Assembly: GCF_002483225.1 (NCBI RefSeq)
Contig: NZ_DLHL01000053.1
Coordinates: forward strand, 1-64,000
Direction: 5' to 3'
DNA length: 64,000 nt
Source: Gemmatimonas sp. UBA7669
Lineage (GTDB): Bacteria > Gemmatimonadota > Gemmatimonadetes > Gemmatimonadales > Gemmatimonadaceae
The notes under the pieces were generated by a model. That model had not been told where the DNA came from and made no database searches. It saw only the letters and a list, made by a program, of their open reading frames with translations. Made by a program: the position numbers and the translations under genes. Below, piece by piece: positions 14,931 through 22,918 of this stretch; the stretch's first letter is position 1, and every line of letters starts with the position of its first letter.

Positions 14931-17907
14931 CCGTGGCGAGGATCTGCCGCAAGGCGGAGAGATCTGCGGGCTTCACCAGATGGTGGTCAAAGCCGGCACG
15001 GCGCGTGCGGTCGCGATAGTCGTCGGCGCCCCATCCAGTGAGTGCAATGAGGCAGGGTGCCGGACCAGCCGTTTGCACCCTGATTTGCTCAGCCGTGTCA
15101 AAGCCGTTGAGGCCCGGCATACCAAGATCGAGGATGATGACATCGGGCTGCTGCACGAGCGCCAGTTGCACGGCGTCCTCGCCGCGGTGAACCGTCGCGA
15201 CGTCGTGTCCGTCTGCCTGCAGTACGGTGCTCAGCGTCGTGGCCGCGTCCGCATTGTCATCGCAGACTACAATACGCAGACCCTGAGCCGCAGACAGTGA
15301 CAACGTCTGTGGACCCTCGCCAGCGCTGTCAGGCTGCTGCAGTACGGGCAAGGTGACCGTGAAGGTGCTCCCGGTGCCATCACCAGCGCTTTCAGCCACA
15401 ATGCTGCCACCGTGCATTTCAACCAGCCGTTTGACGAGCGTGAGCCCAATGCCAAGGCCGCCAGTTGTGCGCTCGAGTGTTCGGTCGACCTGCGTGAAAA
15501 GGTCGAAGATCTGATGCAGCTGCTGCGGCGGAATGCCCTGACCCTGATCGCGCACGCGCAGTTGTACGTGATTGGCACTTGCCGAGACGTCGATGCGGAT
15601 GTCCGTGTTGTGCGGGCTGTACTTGGACGCGTTGTCGAGCAGATTGGCGAGTACCTGGGACAGGCGCGCCGCGTCGCCGTGCACGACGACGGTGGCCTGG
15701 GGCATCGTCACGTGCAGGCGCTGACCGCGGGACTGCAGATGCGGCGCCGTGGACTCCCGGGCGGTGGAGATGATGTCGGACAGCGGTACCACGGCTGGAC
15801 GCAGCTCGAGCTTTCCGCTGCTGATGCGGGAGACGTCGAGCAGGTCATCCACCAACCGCACCAACTGCACGACCTGCCGCTCCATCATGCCACGCGTGCG
15901 CTCAATGATGTCGGGGGAAGGCGCGGCCAGGCGCAGGATTTCGATGCCGTTGCGAATGGGCGCCAATGGATTGCGCAGCTCGTGCGCCAGGGTGGCGAGG
16001 AACTCGTCCTTTCTGCGATCGGCGTCTGACAGATCGCGGGCCAGGGACCGCAGCTCATCTTCCAGGCGCTTGCGATCCTCAATATCGAGAATGGACCCGA
16101 TGTAGCCGAGCCATTCCCCGTCATCGTGTACCCGAGGGGTGGCGGTGTTGATGACCCAGCGGTAGCTGCCATCGTGGCGGCGCAGGCGGAACTCGTGGCG
16201 ATAGGGGCGGCGGGCCGCGCGGGCCTGTTCCGTCACCCGTCGGTACTCGCTCTGGTCGTCGGGGTGCACCCAGTCCGCAAGCGACGGTGTGGGATCGGTG
16301 GGCTGCATACCGCTGAAGTCGAACCAGCGCTGGTTGAGATAACGAACCAAGCCGTCTCCACCCACAACCCAGATCATGACCGGCGCACTGTCCGCCATGC
16401 TGCGGAACCGCGCTTCACTCTCGCGCAGTGACTGCTCGGCGGCCCGTCGATCGGTAATGTCCAGAAGGAGACCGGCAAGTATGGGACGGCCGTCGCGCGC
16501 CGTCTGGATTTCTCCGCGAACCTCCACCCAGCCAATGTCCTGGCTGACTTCGCGCCGGATGCGGCAGCTCACGCGGAAGCCTTCGTTGCGGGTGTCCGTG
16601 GTCGCTGCGGCAATGGCCGCCTGTACGTCGGCCAGATCGTCGGGATGCACGAGCGTAAGTGCGTCCGCCAGTGACTGCAGTTGGCGACCCGGTGGCATGC
16701 CGAGCACCTCGCTGCCATTGTCAGACAGCGTGACTGCGCCGCCATCAAGCGGGACGTCAAACGACACCATGCGCGCAGAGCGCAAGGCGAGCTGCAGTCG
16801 TTGTTGACTGGCGCGAATGCGCTGCTGCGCGGCCTGCTGTTCGGACACATCGCGGAAGACCAGCACACCACCCAGCCGCTCACCGGAGGGAGTAACAATG
16901 GCGGCGGCCGTCTGGTCAATTGGCCGCTCGGTGCCATCATGCGACCGCAGTGTCACCTGATGCAGCGCCGATCGCGCCCGTCGCCCTGAAAGCACCGTGT
17001 GTACCGGGTGCTCGCCAAGACTGGCCGACGGATCGATGGGAATGCGATAAACGGCGTCGAGCGGCTGACCCACCGCCGACATGGCGCTTCGCCCCGTCAA
17101 CTGTTCGGCCACCACATTCATGGTGGTGACGAGACCCTTGGTGTCCGTGGTGATGACAGCGTCACCGATGCTGCGCAGGGTGGTGTCCAGTCGTTCACGC
17201 TCGGCGGCCAGCAGCGTCGCGGCTTCGTGTCGCGCCGCAAGCTCACGTCGCAGCACGATGACAAATCCGAGAAAGGCGACCAGCGCGGCGGTGCCGGCAA
17301 ATACGCCACTGCGGGCGGCTTGCTCGTAGGTTTCCTCTGCGGCCTGAGCGCGACCGGTCAGCAGGACCTGTTCTGCGCCGGTCATGCCATCGATCACCAG
17401 TCGAACGGAATCGGGGCGCTGCAGGCGTCGTTCGCGCTGCAGAATGGCGCGCGCCGCCGCCGGACCTCGGGTGCGTGCCACACGCTGCAGCGTGTCCAGC
17501 GCCGCCACACGCGCAGTGGCCACACGGCGCAGCATGGCAAGACGCTCACGCTGACTGGCGTTGTCGGCCACCAGACTGTCCAGGCGATTGAGTTGCTGCA
17601 CCAGTCCGCCGCGAATGTCGGCCGGCTGAATCGCATCGGCCGAGTCGGCGGTGGCAACGAAGCCTCGCACGTCGGACTCCGCCGACTCGAGGTGCAGCAT
17701 GAGACCGGCGAGCGTGTTGACCACCTCATGGCTGTGCGCCAGCAGCTCGGCCGTCTGCTCCATGCTGCGCGTGTTCCGCACCGTGAGCGGCACATTGATG
17801 GCCAGCACGATGGCCGCGATGATGGCGCCCCAGGTGAGGGAGCGTGTGGTCAGGCGATCAAACGGATTGACGAAACCATACGCCGCACTGCGGGGCTTGC
17901 GGGCCAT
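14908..17907 (-). CDS. CHASE3-PAS hybrid histidine kinase with receiver
   Basis: The 999-residue kinase has a membrane segment (WGAIIAAIVLAINVPLTV), a CHASE3-like periplasmic helical bundle to about residue 190, and a second segment (VFAGTAALVAFLGFVIVL). Three PAS domains follow (the last with WFDFSGMQPTDP and VHPDDQSEY), then DHp LATLAHELRNPLAPI (His642), an ATPase with NLLDNASKYS, DQGQGIP and GLGIGLTLV, and a receiver with IILDLGMPGLNG (Asp927). Such kinases typically respond to envelope or redox cues. Its stop overlaps the mini-kinase gene, and the SRPBCC gene lies 15 bp upstream on the same strand, so the two may be co-transcribed. Confidence 0.93.
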   Translation of the reverse strand: MARKPRSAAYGFVNPFDRLTTRSLTWGAIIAAIVLAINVPLTVRNTRSMEQTAELLAHSHEVVNTLAGLMLHLESAESDVRGFVATADSADAIQPADIRGGLVQQLNRLDSLVADNASQRERLAMLRRVATARVAALDTLQRVARTRGPAAARAILQRERRLQRPDSVRLVIDGMTGAEQVLLTGRAQAAEETYEQAARSGVFAGTAALVAFLGFVIVLRRELAARHEAATLLAAERERLDTTLRSIGDAVITTDTKGLVTTMNVVAEQLTGRSAMSAVGQPLDAVYRIPIDPSASLGEHPVHTVLSGRRARSALHQVTLRSHDGTERPIDQTAAAIVTPSGERLGGVLVFRDVSEQQAAQQRIRASQQRLQLALRSARMVSFDVPLDGGAVTLSDNGSEVLGMPPGRQLQSLADALTLVHPDDLADVQAAIAAATTDTRNEGFRVSCRIRREVSQDIGWVEVRGEIQTARDGRPILAGLLLDITDRRAAEQSLRESEARFRSMADSAPVMIWVVGGDGLVRYLNQRWFDFSGMQPTDPTPSLADWVHPDDQSEYRRVTEQARAARRPYRHEFRLRRHDGSYRWVINTATPRVHDDGEWLGYIGSILDIEDRKRLEDELRSLARDLSDADRRKDEFLATLAHELRNPLAPIRNGIEILRLAAPSPDIIERTRGMMERQVVQLVRLVDDLLDVSRISSGKLELRPAVVPLSDIISTARESTAPHLQSRGQRLHVTMPQATVVVHGDAARLSQVLANLLDNASKYSPHNTDIRIDVSASANHVQLRVRDQGQGIPPQQLHQIFDLFTQVDRTLERTTGGLGIGLTLVKRLVEMHGGSIVAESAGDGTGSTFTVTLPVLQQPDSAGEGPQTLSLSAAQGLRIVVCDDNADAATTLSTVLQADGHDVATVHRGEDAVQLALVQQPDVIILDLGMPGLNGFDTAEQIRVQTAGPAPCLIALTGWGADDYRDRTRRAGFDHHLVKPADLSALRQILATVKVRTAE

Positions 17908-17922
17908 GAGGGCGATTCGTGT

Positions 17923-18351
17923 TCAGGGGGAGTGCGCCTGCTGCCAGCACACAATGCACTGGTCCAACCAGTCACCGAGGCCATCCTCGGCTGCTGCTGG
18001 TCCGGGCAAAACTACGTCCGACGGGGCTTCGCGCTCCAGTACGATGCGCACATCGGTACCGGGTTCGCTGGCGCGTTCGGCGAACCAGAAATCCCAACTG
18101 TCACGCATGCCGTCGGCTGTGGTCGTCCACGCCAGCAGGCGACCGGGCACATCGGCCGTGATGCGTGTGTCCCAGGTGCTTGTACCCGCCGCCGTGGTGA
18201 TGCTCCATCGGGTCAGGCCACCCATGGTGCGGGCCGTCACACCAGATCCCAGTGTACCGGCGAACACGTCGTGCGCGCGGAAGTACGCGTAGGCGACTGA
18301 CGCAGGACATGCGACGTGAAACGTGCGGGAGAAGCGGTGAGCGGTGGTCAC
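17923..18351 (-). CDS. SRPBCC-superfamily protein
   Basis: The 142-residue protein begins with a typical SRPBCC strand-helix start (HRFSRTFHVACPASVAYAYF), followed by an antiparallel sheet (WSITTAAGTSTWDTRITADVP, RLLAWTTT) and a C-terminal helix. These polyketide-cyclase/START-like folds bind hydrophobic ligands; the ligand is unknown. It precedes the hybrid kinase gene by 15 bp on the same strand. Confidence 0.72.
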   Translation of the reverse strand: MTTAHRFSRTFHVACPASVAYAYFRAHDVFAGTLGSGVTARTMGGLTRWSITTAAGTSTWDTRITADVPGRLLAWTTTADGMRDSWDFWFAERASEPGTDVRIVLEREAPSDVVLPGPAAAEDGLGDWLDQCIVCWQQAHSP

Positions 18352-18413
18352 CCGTGCAATCTCCGTTCACGGCACAGTCCGCGGCATCGTCCAAAAGTGA
18401 TAGATGACGCCTG

Positions 18414-18425
18414 CCCATAAGAGGG
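18414..18425. promoter_or_regulatory. CCCATAAGAGGG motif upstream of the CsbD gene
   Basis: It lies 115 bp before the CsbD start codon and is nearly identical to CCCATAGGAGGG at 13563-13574. It may be a binding site shared by stress genes in this block; with two good sites this remains tentative. Confidence 0.35.
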
Positions 18426-18540
18426 TGAAAAAGAGGGGTCGGCTGGCCAACTGCGCCGCGCGGCTTTGGCGGCGAAACTGCAATGCAGTGGTTCGGCGGG
18501 TCTGCCGACACTGCGAACTCACTGCAACAGGAGCCACGCC

Positions 18541-18801
18541 ATGAACACCGATACCGCGAAGGGAACCTGGACCGAGATGAAGGGCAAGCTGCGCGAGAAG
18601 TGGGGGCAGCTTCGCGAGGACGAACTGGACCAGCTCGAGGGGAAGTGGGAGCAGGTGTCCGGCCTCATCCAGCAGCGCTACGGCGAGGCCAAGGAGAAGG
18701 TGGAGGAGGAGTTGAGCCGCCTTCGTCACTCACTTGAAAGCCGCGGCGACCGTGCTTCCCGTGACCTGCCGCCGGCAGCACCACCGGCTCGACCGCTGTA
18801 A
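18541..18801 (+). CDS. CsbD-family stress protein
   Basis: The 86-residue hydrophilic helical protein has the CsbD signature: TAKGTWTEMKGKLREKWGQL, then DELDQLEGKWEQVSGLIQQRYG and AKEKVEEEL. CsbD-like proteins are general-stress proteins of unknown mechanism. The tail is unusual, a Pro/Ala-rich extension ending PPAAPPARPL. It is followed after 9 bp by the DUF4159 gene in the same direction. The CCCATAAGAGGG motif upstream may control it. Confidence 0.88.
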   Translation: MNTDTAKGTWTEMKGKLREKWGQLREDELDQLEGKWEQVSGLIQQRYGEAKEKVEEELSRLRHSLESRGDRASRDLPPAAPPARPL

Positions 18802-18810
18802 ATTCCAGGG

Positions 18811-19560
18811 ATGGCGAATACGTTCATCCATGCAGATACCAGAGTGCCCGAACCTCCGGCGAGCGATCGCCGGAGGTTTCTGGCGTCACTGTGTGGCGTG
18901 GCGGCCGGCGTGTTGCTTCCCCGTGTGGCGCCAGCGCTCGTCACGCGGCATGCATTCACCTTCGCCCGATTGCGCTACAGCTCGGGTGATTGGGACTACA
19001 ACCCCAAGGTCTGTGCGAACCTGCTCGATGCGGTCGTGCAATACACGGACATTCCGGTCAATCAGCAGGAAGTGGTGATCACGGCCGATTCGGCGGAGCT
19101 GCTGGCCTTCCCGTTTCTCTTCATGACGGGGCACAAGCTGGTGCGATTCAGCGAAGCTGAGCGTCGCGGCCTGGTGCGTTACGTGGAGAACGGTGGGCTG
19201 CTGTTCAGTGACGACTGCAATCACGATGTGAACGGCTTGTACGCAAAGTCATTCGAGGCCGAGATGGACCGGGCGTTCGGGCCGGGGCGCATGCCGAAGC
19301 TGCCGCGCACACACCGACTCTATTCGAGCTTCTTCGAGTTCCCCGACGGTCCTCCGCGCACGTCTCACGAGCTGAACGGCTGGGGTGACAATGTCGTGCA
19401 TGACTACCTGCGCGGCGTGGAGCACGACGGGCGACTGGGTGTGCTGTACTCCAACAAGGACTACGGCTGCGAGTGGGATTATGACTGGAAGAACAAGCGG
19501 TTCCGGCGGCGGGATAATACGAGGTTTGGGGTGAATGTGGTGGTGTATGCGATGACCTGA
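18811..19560 (+). CDS. Tat-exported DUF4159 protein
   Basis: The 249-residue protein has a twin-arginine signal (SDRRRFLASLCGVAAGVLL). The mature part matches DUF4159: FARLRYSSGDWDYNPKVCANLL, then FPFLFMTGHKLVRFSEAE, RYVENGGLLFSDDCNHD and a late GVNVVVYAMT. This fold resembles class I glutamine-amidotransferase/ThuA-like sandwiches. DUF4159 proteins commonly occur beside MoxR, DUF58 and BatA genes, as happens here: the facing operon (19753-31186) holds those genes. It probably belongs to the same envelope machinery although it is transcribed from the other strand. Confidence 0.85.
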   Translation: MANTFIHADTRVPEPPASDRRRFLASLCGVAAGVLLPRVAPALVTRHAFTFARLRYSSGDWDYNPKVCANLLDAVVQYTDIPVNQQEVVITADSAELLAFPFLFMTGHKLVRFSEAERRGLVRYVENGGLLFSDDCNHDVNGLYAKSFEAEMDRAFGPGRMPKLPRTHRLYSSFFEFPDGPPRTSHELNGWGDNVVHDYLRGVEHDGRLGVLYSNKDYGCEWDYDWKNKRFRRRDNTRFGVNVVVYAMT

Positions 19561-19590
19561 GCGTCGAAACGGCGCGTTCGCCTTCCACTG

Positions 19591-19729
19591 CTGTGGGCCG
19601 TGGGCTGTGTGCTTTGGGTGTGAGTGGCGTCACTCGCCAGATCACTCGATCCCGAACCTTGGGATAGCGCGATCTCGCCCCGATACCACTCACACTCACC
19701 ACCCATTGCCCACAGCCCACGGCTGTGGA
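19591..19729. repeat. Imperfect palindrome between DUF4159 and TldD genes
   Basis: The outer arms are perfect over 13 bp (GCCGTGGGCTGTG at 19597-19609 and its complement at 19711-19723), with further partial pairing inside. The left arm segment 19603-19627 recurs at 57196-57220 with 21 of 25 bases identical. It probably ends transcription from both sides and belongs to a dispersed repeat family. Confidence 0.65.
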
Positions 19730-19752
19730 TAGCTCAGGCCACGACCGCTGTT

Positions 19753-21417
19753 CTAGTCGAACGCCGCCCCCACATTGATGTTGCGAATGAGCATCCACGG
19801 CGAACCGTGCGAGATGCTGTTGGTTTGCGTCGGCTGCCCCTTCGCGTCGCCGCCCGTCCCATGCATCTCCCACTCGTTCGGGCCGGTGATGCCGTCGAGA
19901 TTGGCCCAGAAGTCCGTCGTGATGGCGTTGTAGGTGACATCGGTGACCTGGCGGGTGATCTTGCCGTTCTTGATCTCCCAGAAGATGTGGCCGCCAAACT
20001 GTCCGTTGTAGCGCTGCTGGTCGATGGAGTAGCTGCCACGGCCGTCGATCATCACGCCGTCCTTCACATCGCCAATGAGCTGATCGAGTGAGGGCGAGTT
20101 GGCCGGACCCGGCTCCACGTGCACGTTGGGCATGCGGAGGAACGGATAATCGCGCCAGGTGCTGCCGAAAGTGCAGCCGCGGCTCTCCTTCTCGCCAATG
20201 AAGTGCGCCGTTTCGCGATTAGTCTGCAGACCCACCAGCACGCCATCACGAATGAGCGGCCACTTCTGCGTCTTCACGCCATCGTCGTCGAAGCCCACGG
20301 TACCCAGACCGGTGCTGGTCTTGTCGCAGGTCACGTTGAACAGCTTGGAGCCATACTTGAGCTTGCCCACGTCGGAGAGTTTGACGAAACTCGTGCCGGC
20401 ATAGTTGGCCTCATAGCCCACAATGCGATCGAGCTCGGTGGCATGCGCCACAATCTCGTGAATGGTGAGCATCGCGTGTGACGGCGACATGATGATGTCC
20501 TTCATGCCGCTCGAGCCGAGGGGCTTGGCCGTACACATCTCCACTGCGTCGGTAGCCACCTTCTCCGCGTTGGCGAGGAAGTTGGCGTTCTCGGCAAACT
20601 CCCAGCCGCCGGTGCCGGCCACGCCAGGATAGTTACGGGTGCGCGTCACGTCACCAACACGCGCCGTCACGGAGAATGTGGGCGAAGTGGTGAAGAGCTC
20701 CTGCTCGATGTACGAGCCTTCGCTGCTGGCGTAGTAGCGCCACTCATAGTTGTGGTTGCAGCCCACGTTCACCGACTGCACACCCTTCACCGCCCGCGCC
20801 TTCTCGGCGATGGCTTGCGCCCAGGCCTGCTTGTCGGTCTGCGAAACCGACGTCGGGTGCTTGAGCATGGGCGTGATGTAGTGCTCCTGAAACGGCTGCA
20901 CGGGCGCGAGTTTCATGTCGGCCTTCTTGGCAATCGCGCTGGCCTTGGCCACTTCCACCGCGACCCGCGTCACGCGACGCAGTTCGTCTTCGGTGAGAAT
21001 GGGACTCGAAGCAAAGCCCCACACACCACTGTGAATGACACGCACGCCGAACCCACCGGGCTCGCGCTCGGCATCGGTGGGCACGTTCTGCAGCGTGCGA
21101 CGCCCACCACCGCGTCCGCCACCACCACCGCGGCCACCAAAGCCGCCGGCAAACCCACCGCCCGACGAGCCGTCGGCGCGCAGAATGACGCTTGCGCCGG
21201 GAAGCGCGGTGCTCATGGTGAAGCGTACGTCGGTGTAACTGCAGCCGGCCCGCTTGCCCTCTGCGAGCACGATGTCAGCCATGCCCTTGAATCGCGTTTC
21301 CAGCGGGCGTCCGCGCGGCGAATCCGCCAGCACCTGACCGAAGAGGTCGCGCGAGTAGAGCGTGAGTGCGGCGCCTGCGCCGAACTGCTTGAGGAACGAA
21401 CGACGGGAGGAGCTCAT
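19753..21417 (-). CDS. Tat-exported TldD-like metalloprotease subunit
   Basis: The 554-residue protein has a twin-arginine signal (SSSRRSFLKQFGAGAALTL), so unlike E. coli TldD it should act outside the cytoplasm. The zinc motif HEIVAHATELD (HExxxH) and the TldD/PmbA core (GFGVRVIHSGVWGFASSP, ...GDVKDGVMIDGRG, C-terminal GSPWMLIRNINVG) are intact. A glycine-rich insert near residues 84-106 interrupts the N-terminal part. TldD pairs with TldE to form a heterodimeric peptidase that trims unstructured peptides. It is the last gene of the operon, 26 bp after pmbA. Confidence 0.9.
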   Translation of the reverse strand: MSSSRRSFLKQFGAGAALTLYSRDLFGQVLADSPRGRPLETRFKGMADIVLAEGKRAGCSYTDVRFTMSTALPGASVILRADGSSGGGFAGGFGGRGGGGGRGGGRRTLQNVPTDAEREPGGFGVRVIHSGVWGFASSPILTEDELRRVTRVAVEVAKASAIAKKADMKLAPVQPFQEHYITPMLKHPTSVSQTDKQAWAQAIAEKARAVKGVQSVNVGCNHNYEWRYYASSEGSYIEQELFTTSPTFSVTARVGDVTRTRNYPGVAGTGGWEFAENANFLANAEKVATDAVEMCTAKPLGSSGMKDIIMSPSHAMLTIHEIVAHATELDRIVGYEANYAGTSFVKLSDVGKLKYGSKLFNVTCDKTSTGLGTVGFDDDGVKTQKWPLIRDGVLVGLQTNRETAHFIGEKESRGCTFGSTWRDYPFLRMPNVHVEPGPANSPSLDQLIGDVKDGVMIDGRGSYSIDQQRYNGQFGGHIFWEIKNGKITRQVTDVTYNAITTDFWANLDGITGPNEWEMHGTGGDAKGQPTQTNSISHGSPWMLIRNINVGAAFD

Positions 21418-21443
21418 GGAGGAATTCCTGTCGAAGGGCGAGG

Positions 21444-22850
21444 TCAGACCGCGGGAGAGACGGACGTCATGTAGAACTCCTCGATGCGCACCGGCGGTAC
21501 GAGCGCCGCGTTGCCGCTGTCGAAGGATTCCCCGAGCAGCATGGGCACCGGCTTGCCGACCAGCGTGAGGTTGTTGTAGCCGACGATGGGAGACATGTTC
21601 CAGCGGAAGTTCTGCACGGGGCCCACGATCTCCCCATTCTCGATGAGGAAGAGTCCGTCGCGTGTCATACCGGTGTTGAGCAGCGGCTGCTCCTGCGATG
21701 GCACACCGCGGATGTACCAGAACGACGTCACCAGCAGACCACGCCGCGTCTGACGGATCATGTCCTCCACCGACAGCTCGCTGCCGCCCTGCACGAGACT
21801 CTGATTGGGTGTGGCGCCGGCGTTGGGCCCCAGGGTGCGCAACACACCGTTCTCCACCCAGGTGACCGGACGCGCGGGACGATTGTCCGGGCCAATGGTG
21901 GACTGACGCAGGATGCTGTTGCCCACGTCGCTCTTGAGCGTGAAGAGTTCGCTGAAGATGCGGTCACCAACCTTCTTGCCACGCATGAAGGTGTCGGGGC
22001 CACCCGGACCACCAAACTGCCCACCACCACCACCACCGCCGCCGCCGCCGCCTGGAGCGCCACCACCCGGTGGTCCGCCCGGTCCGCCGGGACCGCCACC
22101 AAATCCGCCGCCACGATTGAACAGGCCCGTAGCCAGTGACAGAAAGCGCGCGTTGGCACGCGGCTCGAGAATGACCGTATAGCGACCCGGCTCGAGCGCC
22201 TTGGCATTGCGACTGCGCAGCGCCTTGCCCGCCGCCGTTTCCGTGAGCGACTTCACGTCGATCATGCTGAAGTCCTTCACGCCGCTGATGGCCGCGAAGC
22301 CTGAGCCGCTTCCGTCGGCCATGCGACAGGTGAGCACGAAGCCCAGATCAGCCGAGCGGTAGTAGGCAAAGAGCCCCTTCGAGTTGGCCGTGCAGTTGGC
22401 CATGTCGTTCTTGGGCATGTAGCCGGCGCCCACCACACCGCGCGCTGCGGCGATGTCGATGCTTTCCTTCACCATGCGCCCACGCTCGGCGGGACCAACG
22501 GCCACCATGTTGGGCAGCGCGGAATCGACCGGGATGTAGTTCTGCGGGCCGAGCAGTTCGGGCAGGTTGTTGGAATCGTTGGCGGCCTTGGCATCTTCCA
22601 CCGCTTCGTTTACCATGGCCCGCAGCCCGGCATCCGAGATGTCCCGCGTGCTGGCGGTACCGACCTTTTGTCCGATGCGCACCGTGACATTCACGTTGAG
22701 ATCGAACTGCACGAGGTTGGTGGTGATGGACGAATTCGCCCACCGGGTGCCGGACCGTTCACCGCCGGAAAACTGCACTTCGGCCGTGTCGGTCTTTGCC
22801 ATGTCGATCACCTTGTCGGTGATGGCTTTGACCTGTTCGCGTGTGTACAT
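21444..22850 (-). CDS. PmbA/TldE-like partner subunit
   Basis: The 468-residue protein is the non-catalytic partner of TldD: MYTREQVKAITDKVIDMAKT is typical, the HExxxH motif is absent, and the C-terminal VGYNNLTLVGKPVPML matches the family. A Gly/Pro tract of about 40 residues (near 248-290), from a run of GGN codons, lies mid-protein. No signal peptide is seen although the TldD partner has one; either the Tat substrate carries its partner along or the two are not in one compartment. The gene is 68 bp downstream of the large membrane protein gene. Confidence 0.87.
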   Translation of the reverse strand: MYTREQVKAITDKVIDMAKTDTAEVQFSGGERSGTRWANSSITTNLVQFDLNVNVTVRIGQKVGTASTRDISDAGLRAMVNEAVEDAKAANDSNNLPELLGPQNYIPVDSALPNMVAVGPAERGRMVKESIDIAAARGVVGAGYMPKNDMANCTANSKGLFAYYRSADLGFVLTCRMADGSGSGFAAISGVKDFSMIDVKSLTETAAGKALRSRNAKALEPGRYTVILEPRANARFLSLATGLFNRGGGFGGGPGGPGGPPGGGAPGGGGGGGGGGGQFGGPGGPDTFMRGKKVGDRIFSELFTLKSDVGNSILRQSTIGPDNRPARPVTWVENGVLRTLGPNAGATPNQSLVQGGSELSVEDMIRQTRRGLLVTSFWYIRGVPSQEQPLLNTGMTRDGLFLIENGEIVGPVQNFRWNMSPIVGYNNLTLVGKPVPMLLGESFDSGNAALVPPVRIEEFYMTSVSPAV

Positions 22851-22918
22851 GTGGGAAAAACGCGGGGAGGAGGGGAATTGCTGGACAGAGATGCCGACTG
22901 CCGCCGACCAAGGCCGAC

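Noticed and set aside
22020..22110. Run of CCACCACCACC/GCCGCC as a regulatory repeat
   Set aside because: It is the Gly/Pro codon run of the TldE gene read on the plus strand and is explained by coding.
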